Positions 41,098 to 50,487 of a DNA stretch of 64,000 nt are shown piece by piece. A program made the position numbers and the translations under genes. Source of the DNA: CAG-390 sp045531455 (lineage in GTDB: Bacteria; Bacillota; Clostridia; Oscillospirales; CAG-272); contig JAZSEA010000112.1 in the NCBI GenBank assembly GCA_045531455.1, forward strand, positions 1-64,000. Direction: 5' to 3'. Each line of letters starts with the position of its first letter. Positions within the stretch are counted from its first letter, which is position 1. The notes under the pieces were generated by a model, which was given only the letters and a program-made list of their open reading frames with translations, had not been told where the DNA came from and ran no database searches.

Positions 41098-41126
41098 TAG
41101 TCATCAATTAATTAACGGAGACGAAA

Positions 41127-42275
41127 ATGAAGGAAAAAATTAAGAGACCGGCGGCATTCGCGGCGGTTTTGCTTCTGATATTGACGCTCATTCCGACCGC
41201 GCAAGCGGAGAAGGTCACGTATTCGGATACCAAAAACTCTGGCGTGCGCGACGAGATATGTCTTTCCCTCGAGGGCACGGGGGCAGAGAGCTATTACACG
41301 GGCGATAACAGCTACGAAAGTCTTTCAAAGCTTGCAGAGAGCGAGCTCCTTTCGAGCCTGCGTGCGCTTATGACCGAAACACATAAGTATAAATCGTCAT
41401 ACGCCGATTCCAAAAATTACGCCGACGAGACCGACTGTCAGAAGGGTGACGGAAGCATCACTCTGCTTTATACCTCGTCCGTCGTGCAGTTTTCCGACTT
41501 CATCGGCTCGGGAAGCATTGGCTGGAACCGCGAGCACGTTTGGCCGAAGAGCCTCGGCGGATTTGATAACACGGGCGCGGGCGCGGATCTCCACCACATC
41601 CGCCCCGACGATGTGACGACCAATGCCAAAAGAGGTAATCTGAAATACGGAAATGCGGAGAACGGCGTTGAGGTCAAGGGTTCGTCTCTTGTCAGCGGTG
41701 CGCTCGGCGGCAGATCGAGCGGAGGGTATTTCGAGCCGCTCGATAACGTCAAGGGCGACGTCGCGCGGATCTGTCTCTACGTTTACGTCCGCTACGGCGG
41801 CGAGCTTTCGAAATGCTCGAGCATAACCAACGTTTTCGAGAGCGTTGACGTTCTTCTTGATTGGTGTGAAAGCGACCCCGTTGACACCTGGGAAATGGGC
41901 AGAAACGAGGTCATCGGTAAGATCCAGGGCAACCGAAACGTATTCATCGACTACCCCGAATTCGCGTTTCTTCTTTTTGGACGCGAAATTCCCTCGGATA
42001 TGACTACCCCCTCGGGAATGGCAAAGACTCCCGCCGAGACAACCGCCGAGATCACGACCGAAGCTGTGACGGAAGTCGAAACCACCGCCGAGATCATGAC
42101 GGAAGAGGCGACCGAGGCCGATGCCGTTACGACCGAAATCCCTGAAGTGAACGTTACCGTTAGCGACGTGATCACCGAACCCGAGAGCGAAAAAGGCTGC
42201 GCATCGATCTCCGCTTACTGCCTGATAATGATGATAATCCCGCTTGCATTTGCTTTAAAACGGAAAAACAAATAA
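41127..42275 (+). CDS. Secreted, membrane-anchored endonuclease I family nuclease
   Basis: The 382-residue precursor has a signal peptide (to about 27) and the endonuclease I (His-Me finger) domain (about 55-290). Catalytic REHVWP (His137) and DLHHIRPDDVTTNAKRGNLKYG are intact. A Thr/Glu-rich stalk (TTAEITTEAVTEVETTAEI) and a C-terminal membrane helix with basic tail keep it on the surface. It would digest extracellular DNA or RNA for nutrients. It has its own promoter and terminator. Confidence 0.9.
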   Translation: MKEKIKRPAAFAAVLLLILTLIPTAQAEKVTYSDTKNSGVRDEICLSLEGTGAESYYTGDNSYESLSKLAESELLSSLRALMTETHKYKSSYADSKNYADETDCQKGDGSITLLYTSSVVQFSDFIGSGSIGWNREHVWPKSLGGFDNTGAGADLHHIRPDDVTTNAKRGNLKYGNAENGVEVKGSSLVSGALGGRSSGGYFEPLDNVKGDVARICLYVYVRYGGELSKCSSITNVFESVDVLLDWCESDPVDTWEMGRNEVIGKIQGNRNVFIDYPEFAFLLFGREIPSDMTTPSGMAKTPAETTAEITTEAVTEVETTAEIMTEEATEADAVTTEIPEVNVTVSDVITEPESEKGCASISAYCLIMMIIPLAFALKRKNK

Positions 42276-42305
42276 AAGATGCCGACCTCGAGGTCGGCAT
42301 CTTTT
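42274..42305. terminator. Bidirectional terminator
   Basis: A perfect 32-base palindrome (AAAAGATGCCGACCTC and its complement) gives a hairpin with A and T runs at its ends, serving the endonuclease gene and the converging seven-gene operon. Confidence 0.9.
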
Positions 42306-43236
42306 ATACAAATCTGTCAAACCATATAAGAAGCTCTTCGCGCATAACGCGGGTCACGCTGTGCTTTACGCCTTCGAACTCGTGATATTCGGCGTAGCAT
42401 CCCGCGCGGCGGATCGAATCGATATATTCGCGCGACATAACGGGATCAACGGTCTTGTCGTCCGCGCCCTGCCATATCTTCACGGGGCAGGGAGGAATGA
42501 CAGCTCGCTTACCCTCTTCATTAAGGAAAGACCGTGTGCGATAGGGATCAAAGCCCACGGTGTTTTCATCGCACCATTCATCGGACGGAAAACGAAAATA
42601 TTCGATGATCTTTTCGCGGTAGGGATGACCCTTTGCCGTGACTCTGTCCCAGGGATTGCGGCAGATATGATCACCGACCGTCACCGCGTTCAGATTGAGA
42701 CCCGGATTGAAAAGCCCGAGCGCGACTGTGATCGCGGGGAAGGTGTTGGCGAAATTGATTGCGGTCTGACCGCCCATCGAGGAGCCCGCAACGAAAACTC
42801 TTTCGGAAAGATTGTAATTCCCTATCGCGTGGCGGTAAGCCTTGAAGAGAGCGAAAACATGCTCGGGACAGCCGAGAGTCAAGCCGTGCGGTGCACAACC
42901 GCAGATATCGAGAACGGCATATCCCGCCTTGAGACATTCAAAGGCGTAGGGAATTCCGCCGATCATTGACCTTTCCGCGCTTACTGTCGGTCCCGCACCG
43001 TGACAGGAGAGGATGAGCGGAGTCTCATCGCCGTCATCGGTATAGGAATCGGGCAGACAAAGCACGGCTTCGCATTCTGCAAATTCCTCGCGGTCGAGAA
43101 CGGCATTCTTGGTCGATCCGCTTATCTCGCGGAAATTATTGAAGCGTGCCTTGAAATAAATATACTCACGCTCGAAAGCGTTAGACATCGGCTCGCCGCT
43201 TTTGTCACAGGGAATGATTACTTTTCTGATATCCAT
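42304..43236 (-). CDS. Alpha/beta hydrolase, esterase/depolymerase-like
   Basis: The 310-residue protein has LILSCHGAG at the oxyanion strand, FVAGSSMGGQTAINFA with the nucleophile Ser, an acidic residue in KIWQGADDKTVDP and the His in FEGVKHSVTRVM. This is the prolyl oligopeptidase / PHB-depolymerase-like esterase pattern. It has no signal peptide, so it works in the cytoplasm. It is the last gene of the operon and sits two bases after the M28 peptidase gene. Confidence 0.85.
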   Translation of the reverse strand: MDIRKVIIPCDKSGEPMSNAFEREYIYFKARFNNFREISGSTKNAVLDREEFAECEAVLCLPDSYTDDGDETPLILSCHGAGPTVSAERSMIGGIPYAFECLKAGYAVLDICGCAPHGLTLGCPEHVFALFKAYRHAIGNYNLSERVFVAGSSMGGQTAINFANTFPAITVALGLFNPGLNLNAVTVGDHICRNPWDRVTAKGHPYREKIIEYFRFPSDEWCDENTVGFDPYRTRSFLNEEGKRAVIPPCPVKIWQGADDKTVDPVMSREYIDSIRRAGCYAEYHEFEGVKHSVTRVMREELLIWFDRFV

Positions 43237-43238
43237 CG

Positions 43239-44195
43239 TCAGTTCAGATGATCGACGAGCTTTACTGCACCGTCGGTGAGAAATTTGATATTTGCTTTGT
43301 TGAAGACGGTATCATGCTTTGTGTGGATCTTATCCATATAAAGCGCGCGTAAAGCCTTTGAATATTTCAGCGAAGCCACGCCGACGCCGCCCTTGAAGTT
43401 GGCTTGATCGGAGGGATAGAAAACGCCTTTCGACGCTATATCGACCTTGAAATAATCGTCGGGAACGAAGCTCTTCTCAAGCGCCGGGATATATTTTTTC
43501 GCCTTTTGCTTGACGGCAAAGAGGATCGTGTCGCCGTCCGAAACGCAGTCGAAGTTGAGAAGGAGCTTGTCCTTCATAGCCTTTTTGTGCTTGGATGCAA
43601 AGCCGGACGAACCGAAAAGCCCCATCTCCTCGAGATCAAAGAAAACGAAGCAGATCTCGTCCCTTTTCTCCGCGGGAAGTGCCTGCATGATCTCGATCAG
43701 AGTGATGACTCCCGATGTGTTGTCGTTAGCAGTATGCTTGTTAGCGGGACCGTTCATAAGAAGATAGAATACGGCAAAATACGCTATCAGCGGAACGAAC
43801 GCGGCAACCGAATCGACAACGCTCTGATGTACCTTGAGTAAGCCGAGGACGGTGCCGATCAGTATACCCGCGCCAAATGCGGCGGCTAACAAAACCGCGA
43901 TCAGAACGGCGGTTATCAGCAGCTGATAAAGAAGATAGTAGAGAAAATTCTTCGGTGTAATGAAATTCGGAAAGGGCAGTCGGGCACAGGTGTCGTAATG
44001 CGCGGTGTATACGGCTTTTGCCGTTGCAGGATCGCCGATGACGATATTCCGCGCACCGAAGGAGCCCTTTTCGACGCGGTGGGAATACCCCTCTTTTTCG
44101 GCGAATTCCTTGATATAATCAATAAATCCGTCCTTTTGCTTTTTTGATTTTCTAACTTGGAATTTTTCAAAAACGTATTCGGATACGGGAGTCAT
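43239..44195 (-). CDS. M28-family peptidase with internal membrane segments
   Basis: The 318-residue protein has the M28 metal motifs AVYTAHYDTCARLPFP, NDNTSGVITLIEIM and FVFFDLEEMGLFGSSGF. Between the first and second motif lie two long hydrophobic stretches (LYYLLYQLLITAVLIAVLLAAAFGAG and the AFVPLIAYFAVFYLLMNG region), an insertion that would embed the peptidase in the membrane. Substrate is unknown. It overlaps the upstream hydrolase by four bases. Confidence 0.85.
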   Translation of the reverse strand: MTPVSEYVFEKFQVRKSKKQKDGFIDYIKEFAEKEGYSHRVEKGSFGARNIVIGDPATAKAVYTAHYDTCARLPFPNFITPKNFLYYLLYQLLITAVLIAVLLAAAFGAGILIGTVLGLLKVHQSVVDSVAAFVPLIAYFAVFYLLMNGPANKHTANDNTSGVITLIEIMQALPAEKRDEICFVFFDLEEMGLFGSSGFASKHKKAMKDKLLLNFDCVSDGDTILFAVKQKAKKYIPALEKSFVPDDYFKVDIASKGVFYPSDQANFKGGVGVASLKYSKALRALYMDKIHTKHDTVFNKANIKFLTDGAVKLVDHLN

Positions 44196-45157
44196 TTTTT
44201 GCTACCTCTTTCGATAAAGTCAAATATTTTGCCCCAAAGCTCCACGTCCTGCTCGGTAATTTTGTGCCAATCCCAAGAGGTTCGGAATTTCTCGGCATCC
44301 TCGGGCGTTTTAAAGGAATTCGTCTTTATTCCCTCGGTCATCGCGTCGGTCATTTTCGTAAGCCCGGCAACGGCGTCTGCCGTATAATTCGGATTGTGCT
44401 TTTTGCCGTGAACGAGCATAAGCTCTATCTTTTCGTTGCCGACGAGCGAATCGTAATGGTATTTTTTCTTGACGGTAGGATCGTCGTCCGATGCTATGTA
44501 GAGGATGCGCGCAGAGGTGTCCTTGAGGCTTCTGCGGGCGTCGATCAGCGAGTACATCGGGTTCGACTCGTGCTCGAGACGGAGCACCGACGGGCGGTAG
44601 AATTTGAGAATACCCGAGAAGAATTGCTCGATCATTCGCTCGACCGAGATAAAGCCCGATATAGAAACACAGGATTCGATGTCCTTGTGAAGTGCCGAGA
44701 TATTGAGAGCGGCAAAACCGCCCCAGCTGTGACCGATGACGGAGAGGGCCGCGTTTTCGTAGCCTTCAACAGTACGAACGGCATTTACGGCGTAATCAAG
44801 GTCGCAGAGCGACTGCGCAAAGCCGACGATGTTCTCGCCCTCGGATTCGCGGCAACCCGTGTGGTCGTAAGTGAAAACGGTGTATCCGCGTCGCGCGATA
44901 ATCTCGATCTCATTCATATAGGCAACGTGACCGAAGCCCATTCCGTGATCGAAGATGATGAGTCTGTCCTTGCGCGGATTATCGTAATAGTAGAAATAAC
45001 CCTGCAATTTTTGTCCGTTGTTGCCGAGGAAGTCAAAGGGCGTGTGGAGAAGCCCCGGAAAATCCTCCGCAGAGAAATAAGAGAGCAGAGGACTGCCGTC
45101 CTGACGAATGCAGATATTTTTTTCGTAGATGCCTACGACAGTTTTCTCAAAAATCAT
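44192..45157 (-). CDS. Alpha/beta hydrolase (serine aminopeptidase S33-like)
   Basis: The 321-residue protein has DRLIIFDHGMGFG (oxyanion), LSVIGHSWGGFAALN with the nucleophile Ser, the acid in LYIASDDDPTVKKK and a His near VHGKKHNPNYT. It probably acts as a lysophospholipase- or acyl-peptidase-like enzyme in the cytoplasm. It follows exonuclease III by three bases. Confidence 0.85.
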   Translation of the reverse strand: MIFEKTVVGIYEKNICIRQDGSPLLSYFSAEDFPGLLHTPFDFLGNNGQKLQGYFYYYDNPRKDRLIIFDHGMGFGHVAYMNEIEIIARRGYTVFTYDHTGCRESEGENIVGFAQSLCDLDYAVNAVRTVEGYENAALSVIGHSWGGFAALNISALHKDIESCVSISGFISVERMIEQFFSGILKFYRPSVLRLEHESNPMYSLIDARRSLKDTSARILYIASDDDPTVKKKYHYDSLVGNEKIELMLVHGKKHNPNYTADAVAGLTKMTDAMTEGIKTNSFKTPEDAEKFRTSWDWHKITEQDVELWGKIFDFIERGSKK

Positions 45158-45160
45158 TCT

Positions 45161-45910
45161 TTACTCCAATTCAATTCCGACGGGGCAATGGTCGCTTCCC
45201 ATTACCGATGTGAGGATGAAGCTGTCTTTAACACGCGGAAACAGACGATTAGATACCACAAAATAGTCGATACGCCAGCCTACGTTCTTTGCGCGCGCCG
45301 AGAACATATAGCTCCACCAGGAATACTCGATCTTATCGGGATAGAGCGAGCGGAAGGTATCCTTGAAACCGCTTTCGAGAAGCTCCGTGAACTTTCCGCG
45401 CTCTTCGTCCGAAAATCCCGCGCTCTGATGATTCGTCTTTGGATTTTTAAGATCTATTTCGTTGTGCGCAACGTTCAGATCACCGCAATATATGACCGGT
45501 TTCTTTTCGTCAAGAGATTTGATATATCCGCGCAGAGCGTCCTCCCAAGCCATTCTGTAATCAAGCCGCGCAAGCTCGCGCTGTGCGTTTGGAGTATAGA
45601 CGCAGAGAAGGTAGAAATCATCGTATTCAAGCGTGATGGCGCGTCCCTCTGTGTCGTGCTCGGGGATTCCAATGCCGTATGAAACCGAAATCGGTTCGTG
45701 CTTTGTGAAAATTGCAGTACCCGAGTAGCCTTTCTTTTCCGCGCTGTACCAATACTGATGGTATCCTTCGGGTTCAAATGCAGCTTGTCCCGGCTGCATC
45801 TTCGTTTCCTGAATGCAGACAAAGTCAGCGTTCTGATCGTCGAAAAACTCGCGGAATCCCTTGTCTAGACACGCGCGAAAACCGTTTACGTTCCAAGATA
45901 TGAATTTCAT
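45161..45910 (-). CDS. xth: Exodeoxyribonuclease III (AP endonuclease)
   Basis: The 249-residue enzyme repairs abasic sites and degrades duplex DNA from 3' ends. The motifs are complete: KFISWNVNGFRACLDKGF, VCIQETKMQPGQ, YSGTAIFTK, YCGDLNVAHNEIDLKNP, and GSDHCPVGIELE at the end. The first residues overlap the NUDIX gene by four bases. Confidence 0.95.
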   Translation of the reverse strand: MKFISWNVNGFRACLDKGFREFFDDQNADFVCIQETKMQPGQAAFEPEGYHQYWYSAEKKGYSGTAIFTKHEPISVSYGIGIPEHDTEGRAITLEYDDFYLLCVYTPNAQRELARLDYRMAWEDALRGYIKSLDEKKPVIYCGDLNVAHNEIDLKNPKTNHQSAGFSDEERGKFTELLESGFKDTFRSLYPDKIEYSWWSYMFSARAKNVGWRIDYFVVSNRLFPRVKDSFILTSVMGSDHCPVGIELE

Positions 45911-46389
45911 TTTGTTGCCTCCAAATATTCACGGAGCGCGGTATATTCGCGCAGATACGAACCCCTTGTCTCCTCGCGTTCAAATTCATCGTGGCGCGAC
46001 CAGAGATCGAGGATGAATCCAATGTCGATCCATTCGGGGACAAGTCCTCGGCTGACCTCTTCTTTTGTAAGATGCGTTTCCGCTTCTCCGACGACTTCGC
46101 AGATATAATAGTGTGTGATATATTTCCAATCCTCGTAGTACTCGTTGACGGTGATAATGCGATCTTTGACTTTTACGAGAATACCCGTTTCCTCGCATAC
46201 TTCGCGAGCACAGCATTCCTCGAGCGTTTCGCCACACTCGATCCCTCCGCCGGGAGAGAAGAACTGCTTGTCAACGATTTCGTGGCAAATCAATATTTTA
46301 TCGTTTTTAACCACAAAACCTCGGCAAGCAACGCGACTTCTTTTGACTTCCGGCAATTGGTTTTTTCCGAATATATCAACTGTTTTCAT
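45907..46389 (-). CDS. NUDIX hydrolase
   Basis: The 160-residue protein carries a complete NUDIX box, GGGIECGETLEECCAREVCEETGI (Gx5Ex7REUxEExGU), and hydrolyses a nucleoside diphosphate linked to another group. Placed just before exonuclease III, it may clean damaged nucleotides, but specificity is unknown. ATG 46389 is used because it overlaps the stop of the cupin gene by one base (TAATG), giving coupled translation; a longer frame would run through the cupin gene. Confidence 0.92.
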   Translation of the reverse strand: MKTVDIFGKNQLPEVKRSRVACRGFVVKNDKILICHEIVDKQFFSPGGGIECGETLEECCAREVCEETGILVKVKDRIITVNEYYEDWKYITHYYICEVVGEAETHLTKEEVSRGLVPEWIDIGFILDLWSRHDEFEREETRGSYLREYTALREYLEATK

Positions 46390-46715
46390 TATTGCTGAGG
46401 TACTACCGCAAAGAAGACAAGATCCTTCTTGCCGCGGTTGATGAAGCAATGCTCGTGACCCTTGGGGCAGTAGTGACATTCGCCCGCGGAGACCTTCTCC
46501 TCGTTTCCGTCAAGAACAGCGGTTCCGACACCCTCGAGGACGTAGATGATCTCGCAGGAATCCTCGTGGCAATGCATACCGATCGAGGCGCCGGGAGCGA
46601 GAGTCAGGCGCATGATCTTGTTTTTATCGTCAACGAACATATGCGCGGCGGTAACGCCCTCGCCGCCCTTGAAATTGGGCATAAGCTTTTCGGGAATATT
46701 ATTGAAATTGATCAT
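46389..46715 (-). CDS. Cupin-domain protein
   Basis: The 108-residue single cupin has the metal-binding motif GMHCHEDSCEIIYVLEG (G-x5-H-x-H...E) and the second motif CHYCPKGHEHCFINRG. Such small cupins bind a metal and often act as isomerases or sensors; the role here is unknown. Located 21 bases after the MATE gene in the same operon. Confidence 0.88.
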   Translation of the reverse strand: MINFNNIPEKLMPNFKGGEGVTAAHMFVDDKNKIMRLTLAPGASIGMHCHEDSCEIIYVLEGVGTAVLDGNEEKVSAGECHYCPKGHEHCFINRGKKDLVFFAVVPQQ

Positions 46716-46736
46716 TTTTCTGTCTCCTTAAAAATA

Positions 46737-48068
46737 TTAAAAATACTTGTATTTGTTTCGTTTTGCAACCAGGAAGATTATCCATACTACGACTGCCATC
46801 GCCTCCGCCGCAACTAGCGACCACCATATGCCGTCGAGCCCGAAGATTATCGGCAGGATGAGAACCGCCGCGATCTGGAAGACCAGAGTTCTGAGGAAGG
46901 ATATTGCCGCAGAGGTCAAGCCGTCGTTGAGAGCAGTGAAGAATCCCGATCCGAATATCGCAAAGCCCATAAAGAGGAATGAAAGCGAGAAGATGAAGAA
47001 TCCGTTTCTCGTCATCTCAAAGAGTGTTTCGTCATATCCGACAAACAGTTTTGATAGAGGAGATGCCAGAATGAACGCGAGTGCGACCATACAAACCGAA
47101 AAGCCCGAGACGATCACGACGCTCTTCTTGAGCAGACTCCTCAGTTCGTTCGTGTTTGCCGCACCGTAATGATATCCGATGACGGGCGCAACTCCGACTG
47201 TGTATCCGATAAATGCACCGCAGAAGATCATACTGACGTACATCATAACTCCGTAAGCCGCAACGCCGTTCTCACCCGCAATATCGTAAAGCTGTGTGTT
47301 GTAAAGCATACCGACAACGGACATCGAGATGTTGCTCATAAGCTCGGATGCGCCGTTTGTGCAGGTACGGAAGAGTGCGTGGCAGTCAAACTCGGTCTTG
47401 CCGAGACGGAGAAGACTCGAATTCTTGCTTGCAAAATAGATAAGCGGAACGAATCCGCCGATGCTCTGGCTTATCGCGGTAGCGGTAGCCGCACCGACGA
47501 GCCCGAGAGGGAATACTCCGACGAGAAGAAAGTCGAGTACCATATTGGCAACTCCCGCGGCAACCGTCACGAAAAATCCGAGCTGAGGCTTTTCAGCGGT
47601 AACGAAGAAGCTCTGAAACTCCATCTGCAGAATGAACGCGGGAAGTGCGATCAGGATTATTCTGCCGTAAAGGACAGAAGCCTCGAGCATCTGACTCTCC
47701 GCGCCGAGGAAGGAGGCGATAGGTCTGATAAATATTATACCCAGGATCGCAATTGCCGAGCCGAGGATCAGCGAGGTGTATATCAGAAGCGAAAAAATTC
47801 GGTTTGCTTTATCCTTATCACCCTCGCCCATCTTGAGTGAGACGAGCGCGCTGCCTCCCGTTCCGAACATAAATCCGACAGTACCGAGGATCATAAGGAA
47901 GGGCATTATGAAATTTACCGCGGCAAACGGTGTTTTGCCGACGAAATTTGAAACGAAAAATCCGTCGACAACGCCGTAGATCGAGGAAAAGATCATCATA
48001 GCGATCGATGAAAGCGTAAAACGCAAAAGCTTGCCGTAGCTGAAATTGTCTGAAAGGCTGATCTTCAT
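46737..48068 (-). CDS. MATE-family efflux transporter
   Basis: The 443-residue membrane protein has the twelve-helix MATE plan. It has IYGVVDGFFVSNFVG and FMFGTGGSALVSLKMGEGDKDKANR in the first half, and GYTVGVAPVIGYHYGAANTNELRSLL and GFAIFGSGFFTALNDG in the second half. It exports a drug or metabolite using an ion gradient. Unlike the truncated MATE gene at the left edge, this one is intact. It is the first gene of a seven-gene operon. Confidence 0.93.
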   Translation of the reverse strand: MKISLSDNFSYGKLLRFTLSSIAMMIFSSIYGVVDGFFVSNFVGKTPFAAVNFIMPFLMILGTVGFMFGTGGSALVSLKMGEGDKDKANRIFSLLIYTSLILGSAIAILGIIFIRPIASFLGAESQMLEASVLYGRIILIALPAFILQMEFQSFFVTAEKPQLGFFVTVAAGVANMVLDFLLVGVFPLGLVGAATATAISQSIGGFVPLIYFASKNSSLLRLGKTEFDCHALFRTCTNGASELMSNISMSVVGMLYNTQLYDIAGENGVAAYGVMMYVSMIFCGAFIGYTVGVAPVIGYHYGAANTNELRSLLKKSVVIVSGFSVCMVALAFILASPLSKLFVGYDETLFEMTRNGFFIFSLSFLFMGFAIFGSGFFTALNDGLTSAAISFLRTLVFQIAAVLILPIIFGLDGIWWSLVAAEAMAVVVWIIFLVAKRNKYKYF

Positions 48069-48097
48069 AAAGATTGCTCCAAAGTTTTAGAAAAATC

Positions 48098-48126
48098 TTG
48101 ACAAATTGAAATTATAATGATATTAT
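48098..48126 (+). promoter_or_regulatory. Sigma-A promoter of the aldo/keto reductase gene
   Basis: TTGACA (48098-48103) and TATTAT (48121-48126), 17 bases apart, in the region divergent from the MATE operon. Confidence 0.8.
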
Positions 48127-48180
48127 ATACTTAATAAAGCCAAAAGTCAAGACTTTTGGGATAGATTGAAGGAGTTTGAT

Positions 48181-49311
48181 ATGATCTACAAGGATTTTCA
48201 AGGTAAAAAGCTTTCTGCACTCGGTATGGGATGTATGAGACTTCCCACGTACGGAGAGGATAAGACCATCGATGAGGCGAAGACCGCCGAGATGTTTGAT
48301 TACGCCATTAAAAACGGAATAAATTATTTTGATACCGCCTGGGGCTACCACGACGGAAAGAGCGAACTCGTCGTCGGCAAGGTGCTCGAGAATTATCCCC
48401 GTGAGAGCTTCTATCTCGCGTCGAAATTCCCCGGATACGCGCAGGCAAACTGGGGCCGCGCCGAGGAGATCTTCGCAAAGCAGCTCGCGAAATGCCGCGT
48501 TGATTACTTTGATTTTTATCTCATCCATAACGTCACCGAGTCGAACATCGACGCATATCTTGACGATAATTACGGCGACGTAATGTACTTTGTCAAGATG
48601 AAGGAGGAGGGCAAGATCAAGCACCTCGGCTTCTCGACCCACGGTACACTCGAGACGATGCACCGCTTCCTCGATAAGTACTCGCGGTATATGGAATTCT
48701 GCCAGATCCAGCTCAACTGGCTCGATTACAGCTTCCAGAACGCGAAGGCAAAGATCGAGATGATGAAGGAATACGGCAATATTCCCGTTTGGGTAATGGA
48801 GCCTGTACGCGGCGGTAAGCTTGCGGTCCTCGAGGATGCTTACGCAAAGAAACTGACCGCTCTCCGTCCCGACGAAAGTATCCCTGCCTGGGCTTTCAGA
48901 TTCCTTCAGACGATCCCCGAGGTTTGCGTGACTCTCTCGGGTATGTCGAATTTCGATCAGGTCAAGGAGAATATCGAGACCTATTCCGAGGCAAAGCCCG
49001 TCAATAAGGAGGAATGGGAAACACTTATGTCGATCGCGGACAGTATGGTCGGCAAGAAGACTCTTCATTGCACGGGCTGCAGCTATTGCACCACGCATTG
49101 CCCGATGAGCCTCGATATTCCGCGCATCATCGAGCTCTATAACGAGCACGTTTATTCGGACGGCGGATTTATCGCTCCCATGGCACTTTCCGCGTTCCCC
49201 GAGGATAAGCTCCCCTCTGCTTGCATCGGGTGCAGGTCCTGCGAGGAGGTCTGCCCGCAGAATATCGAGATCTCCGAGATGATGAGCGATTTCTCGGAAA
49301 AGCTCAAGTGA
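48181..49311 (+). CDS. Aldo/keto reductase with C-terminal 4Fe-4S domain
   Basis: The 376-residue protein has the aldo/keto reductase barrel with the catalytic region YFDTAWGYHDGKSE (Asp, Tyr), the Lys of YLASKFPGYAQ, and HLGFSTHG. Its C-terminus holds two ferredoxin-like clusters (CTGCSYCTTHCP and CIGCRSCEEVCP), as in a large group of anaerobe enzymes. It probably reduces an aldehyde or ketone with electrons from ferredoxin or NADPH. The start is ATG 48181 (GGAG six bases upstream) rather than a TTG at 48166. The next stretch is a decayed gene that continues in the same frame after its stop. Confidence 0.93.
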   Translation: MIYKDFQGKKLSALGMGCMRLPTYGEDKTIDEAKTAEMFDYAIKNGINYFDTAWGYHDGKSELVVGKVLENYPRESFYLASKFPGYAQANWGRAEEIFAKQLAKCRVDYFDFYLIHNVTESNIDAYLDDNYGDVMYFVKMKEEGKIKHLGFSTHGTLETMHRFLDKYSRYMEFCQIQLNWLDYSFQNAKAKIEMMKEYGNIPVWVMEPVRGGKLAVLEDAYAKKLTALRPDESIPAWAFRFLQTIPEVCVTLSGMSNFDQVKENIETYSEAKPVNKEEWETLMSIADSMVGKKTLHCTGCSYCTTHCPMSLDIPRIIELYNEHVYSDGGFIAPMALSAFPEDKLPSACIGCRSCEEVCPQNIEISEMMSDFSEKLK

Positions 49312-49800
49312 TCGGAGACGAGCAAAAGATCAAGCGGAGTCCTGATGCACGTCGCCTCGCTTTGGGGAGAGCATTCCGAGGGCTCTTTCGGAGCGGCGGC
49401 GAGGTAATGGATAGATTTCCTTGCCGACTGCGGCTTCACATATTGGCAGACTCTGCCTTTTTGCCTTCCCGATGAGGCAAATTCACCCTATTAATCCTTC
49501 AGCGCGTTCAGCGGAAATCCCTTTTTTATCGATCTTCCGATGCTTTGTGACGTAGGACTCATTACGCGCTCCGAGCTCGACGAAAGCTATGATTACCTTA
49601 TTCGCACGATGTACGCAAGCCACGCGGACATCTTCATTATGCCTGTTCAGGATCTGCTCCTCTACGGCTCGGATACGAGGATCAATAAGCCCGGAATCGC
49701 AGAGGGCAACCGGTCCTACCGCGTAACACGTGAACAATTTTGGCGAATAAACAGAGAAAAATTCAAGTATCTCAATTATCTTTACGGAAGAACGAGATGA
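49312..49800 (+). pseudogene. malQ: Decayed 4-alpha-glucanotransferase (amylomaltase) gene
   Basis: In a single frame this stretch reads as amylomaltase remains. An N-terminal part gives SGVLMHVASLWGEHSEGSFG, WIDFLADCGFTYWQTLPFCLPDEANSPY and SFSAFSGNPFFIDLPML. This runs into the enzyme's C-terminus, YDYLIRTMYASHADIFIMPVQDLLLYGSDTRINKPG, ending at 49800. The intact enzyme has about 500 residues, so roughly 300, including the catalytic Asp/Glu region, are deleted. Two in-frame TAA codons break the N-terminal part (after GAAAR, and between NSPY and SFSAF), and no start codon or ribosome binding site is left. Codon context fits the neighbours, so decay is probably recent. Confidence 0.85.
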
Positions 49801-49920
49801 TCTTTTTTTGATCTCATCGACAATATTTTTTCTCCTCGGTATAAAATCTCAAATACGGCAAACACTATGAGAGCAAAATGATTTGCAATCCACAGGTTTG
49901 AATTCAAGGAGATTATATAT

Positions 49921-50481
49921 ATGAAAGCCACAGGAATTGTCAGAAGGATCGACGACCTCGGACGTGTCGTCATCCCCAAGGAGATCAGAAGAACGATGCG
50001 CATCCGCGAGGGAGATCCTCTCGAGATCTACACCGACCGCGAGGGCGAGGTCATCTTCAAGAAGTATTCGCCGATCGGCGAGCTCAATGCCTTTGCCGCT
50101 CAGTATGCAGAGACCCTGCACAAGACGGGCGAGATCAGCGTTCTGATCTGCGACCGCGATGTCGTTATCGCGGTATCGGGAGCTTCCAAGAAGGAATATG
50201 CCGATAAGCATATCTCGCCCGAGCTTGAGCACGTGATCGAGACCCGTCAGCTTTATCACCACCGCGACGGAGAGGTGAAGCTCGAGCCGATCAATGATAA
50301 TTGCTCGCATTATATCAGATGCGCAATGCCCATCATCGCCGAGGGCGATATCCTCGGATGCGTTGTCTCACTCGACTCGATCGAGTCGCCCGCGCCGAGA
50401 GCAAACGACCACGAAAAGAACGTCGAGGTCAAGCTCATCCAGACAGCCGCCGCATTCCTCGGGAAACAGCTCGAATCTTAA
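49921..50481 (+). CDS. spoVT: Stage V sporulation protein T, AbrB-like regulator
   Basis: The 186-residue protein begins with the AbrB/SpoVT swapped-hairpin DNA-binding domain, MKATGIVRRIDDLGRVVIPKEIRRTMRIREGDPLEIY. It continues with a GAF-like domain (about 60-180). SpoVT adjusts gene expression in the forespore late in sporulation. Length and identity to known SpoVT are high by eye. It has AAGGAG before the ATG and a terminator behind. A sigma-G promoter is expected upstream but none is clear. Confidence 0.95.
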   Translation: MKATGIVRRIDDLGRVVIPKEIRRTMRIREGDPLEIYTDREGEVIFKKYSPIGELNAFAAQYAETLHKTGEISVLICDRDVVIAVSGASKKEYADKHISPELEHVIETRQLYHHRDGEVKLEPINDNCSHYIRCAMPIIAEGDILGCVVSLDSIESPAPRANDHEKNVEVKLIQTAAAFLGKQLES

Positions 50482-50487
50482 TATTTT

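Noticed and set aside
49801..49920. A sigma-G promoter before spoVT
   Set aside because: GTATAA and CACTATG occur with 18 bases between, but they match the consensus too poorly to claim.
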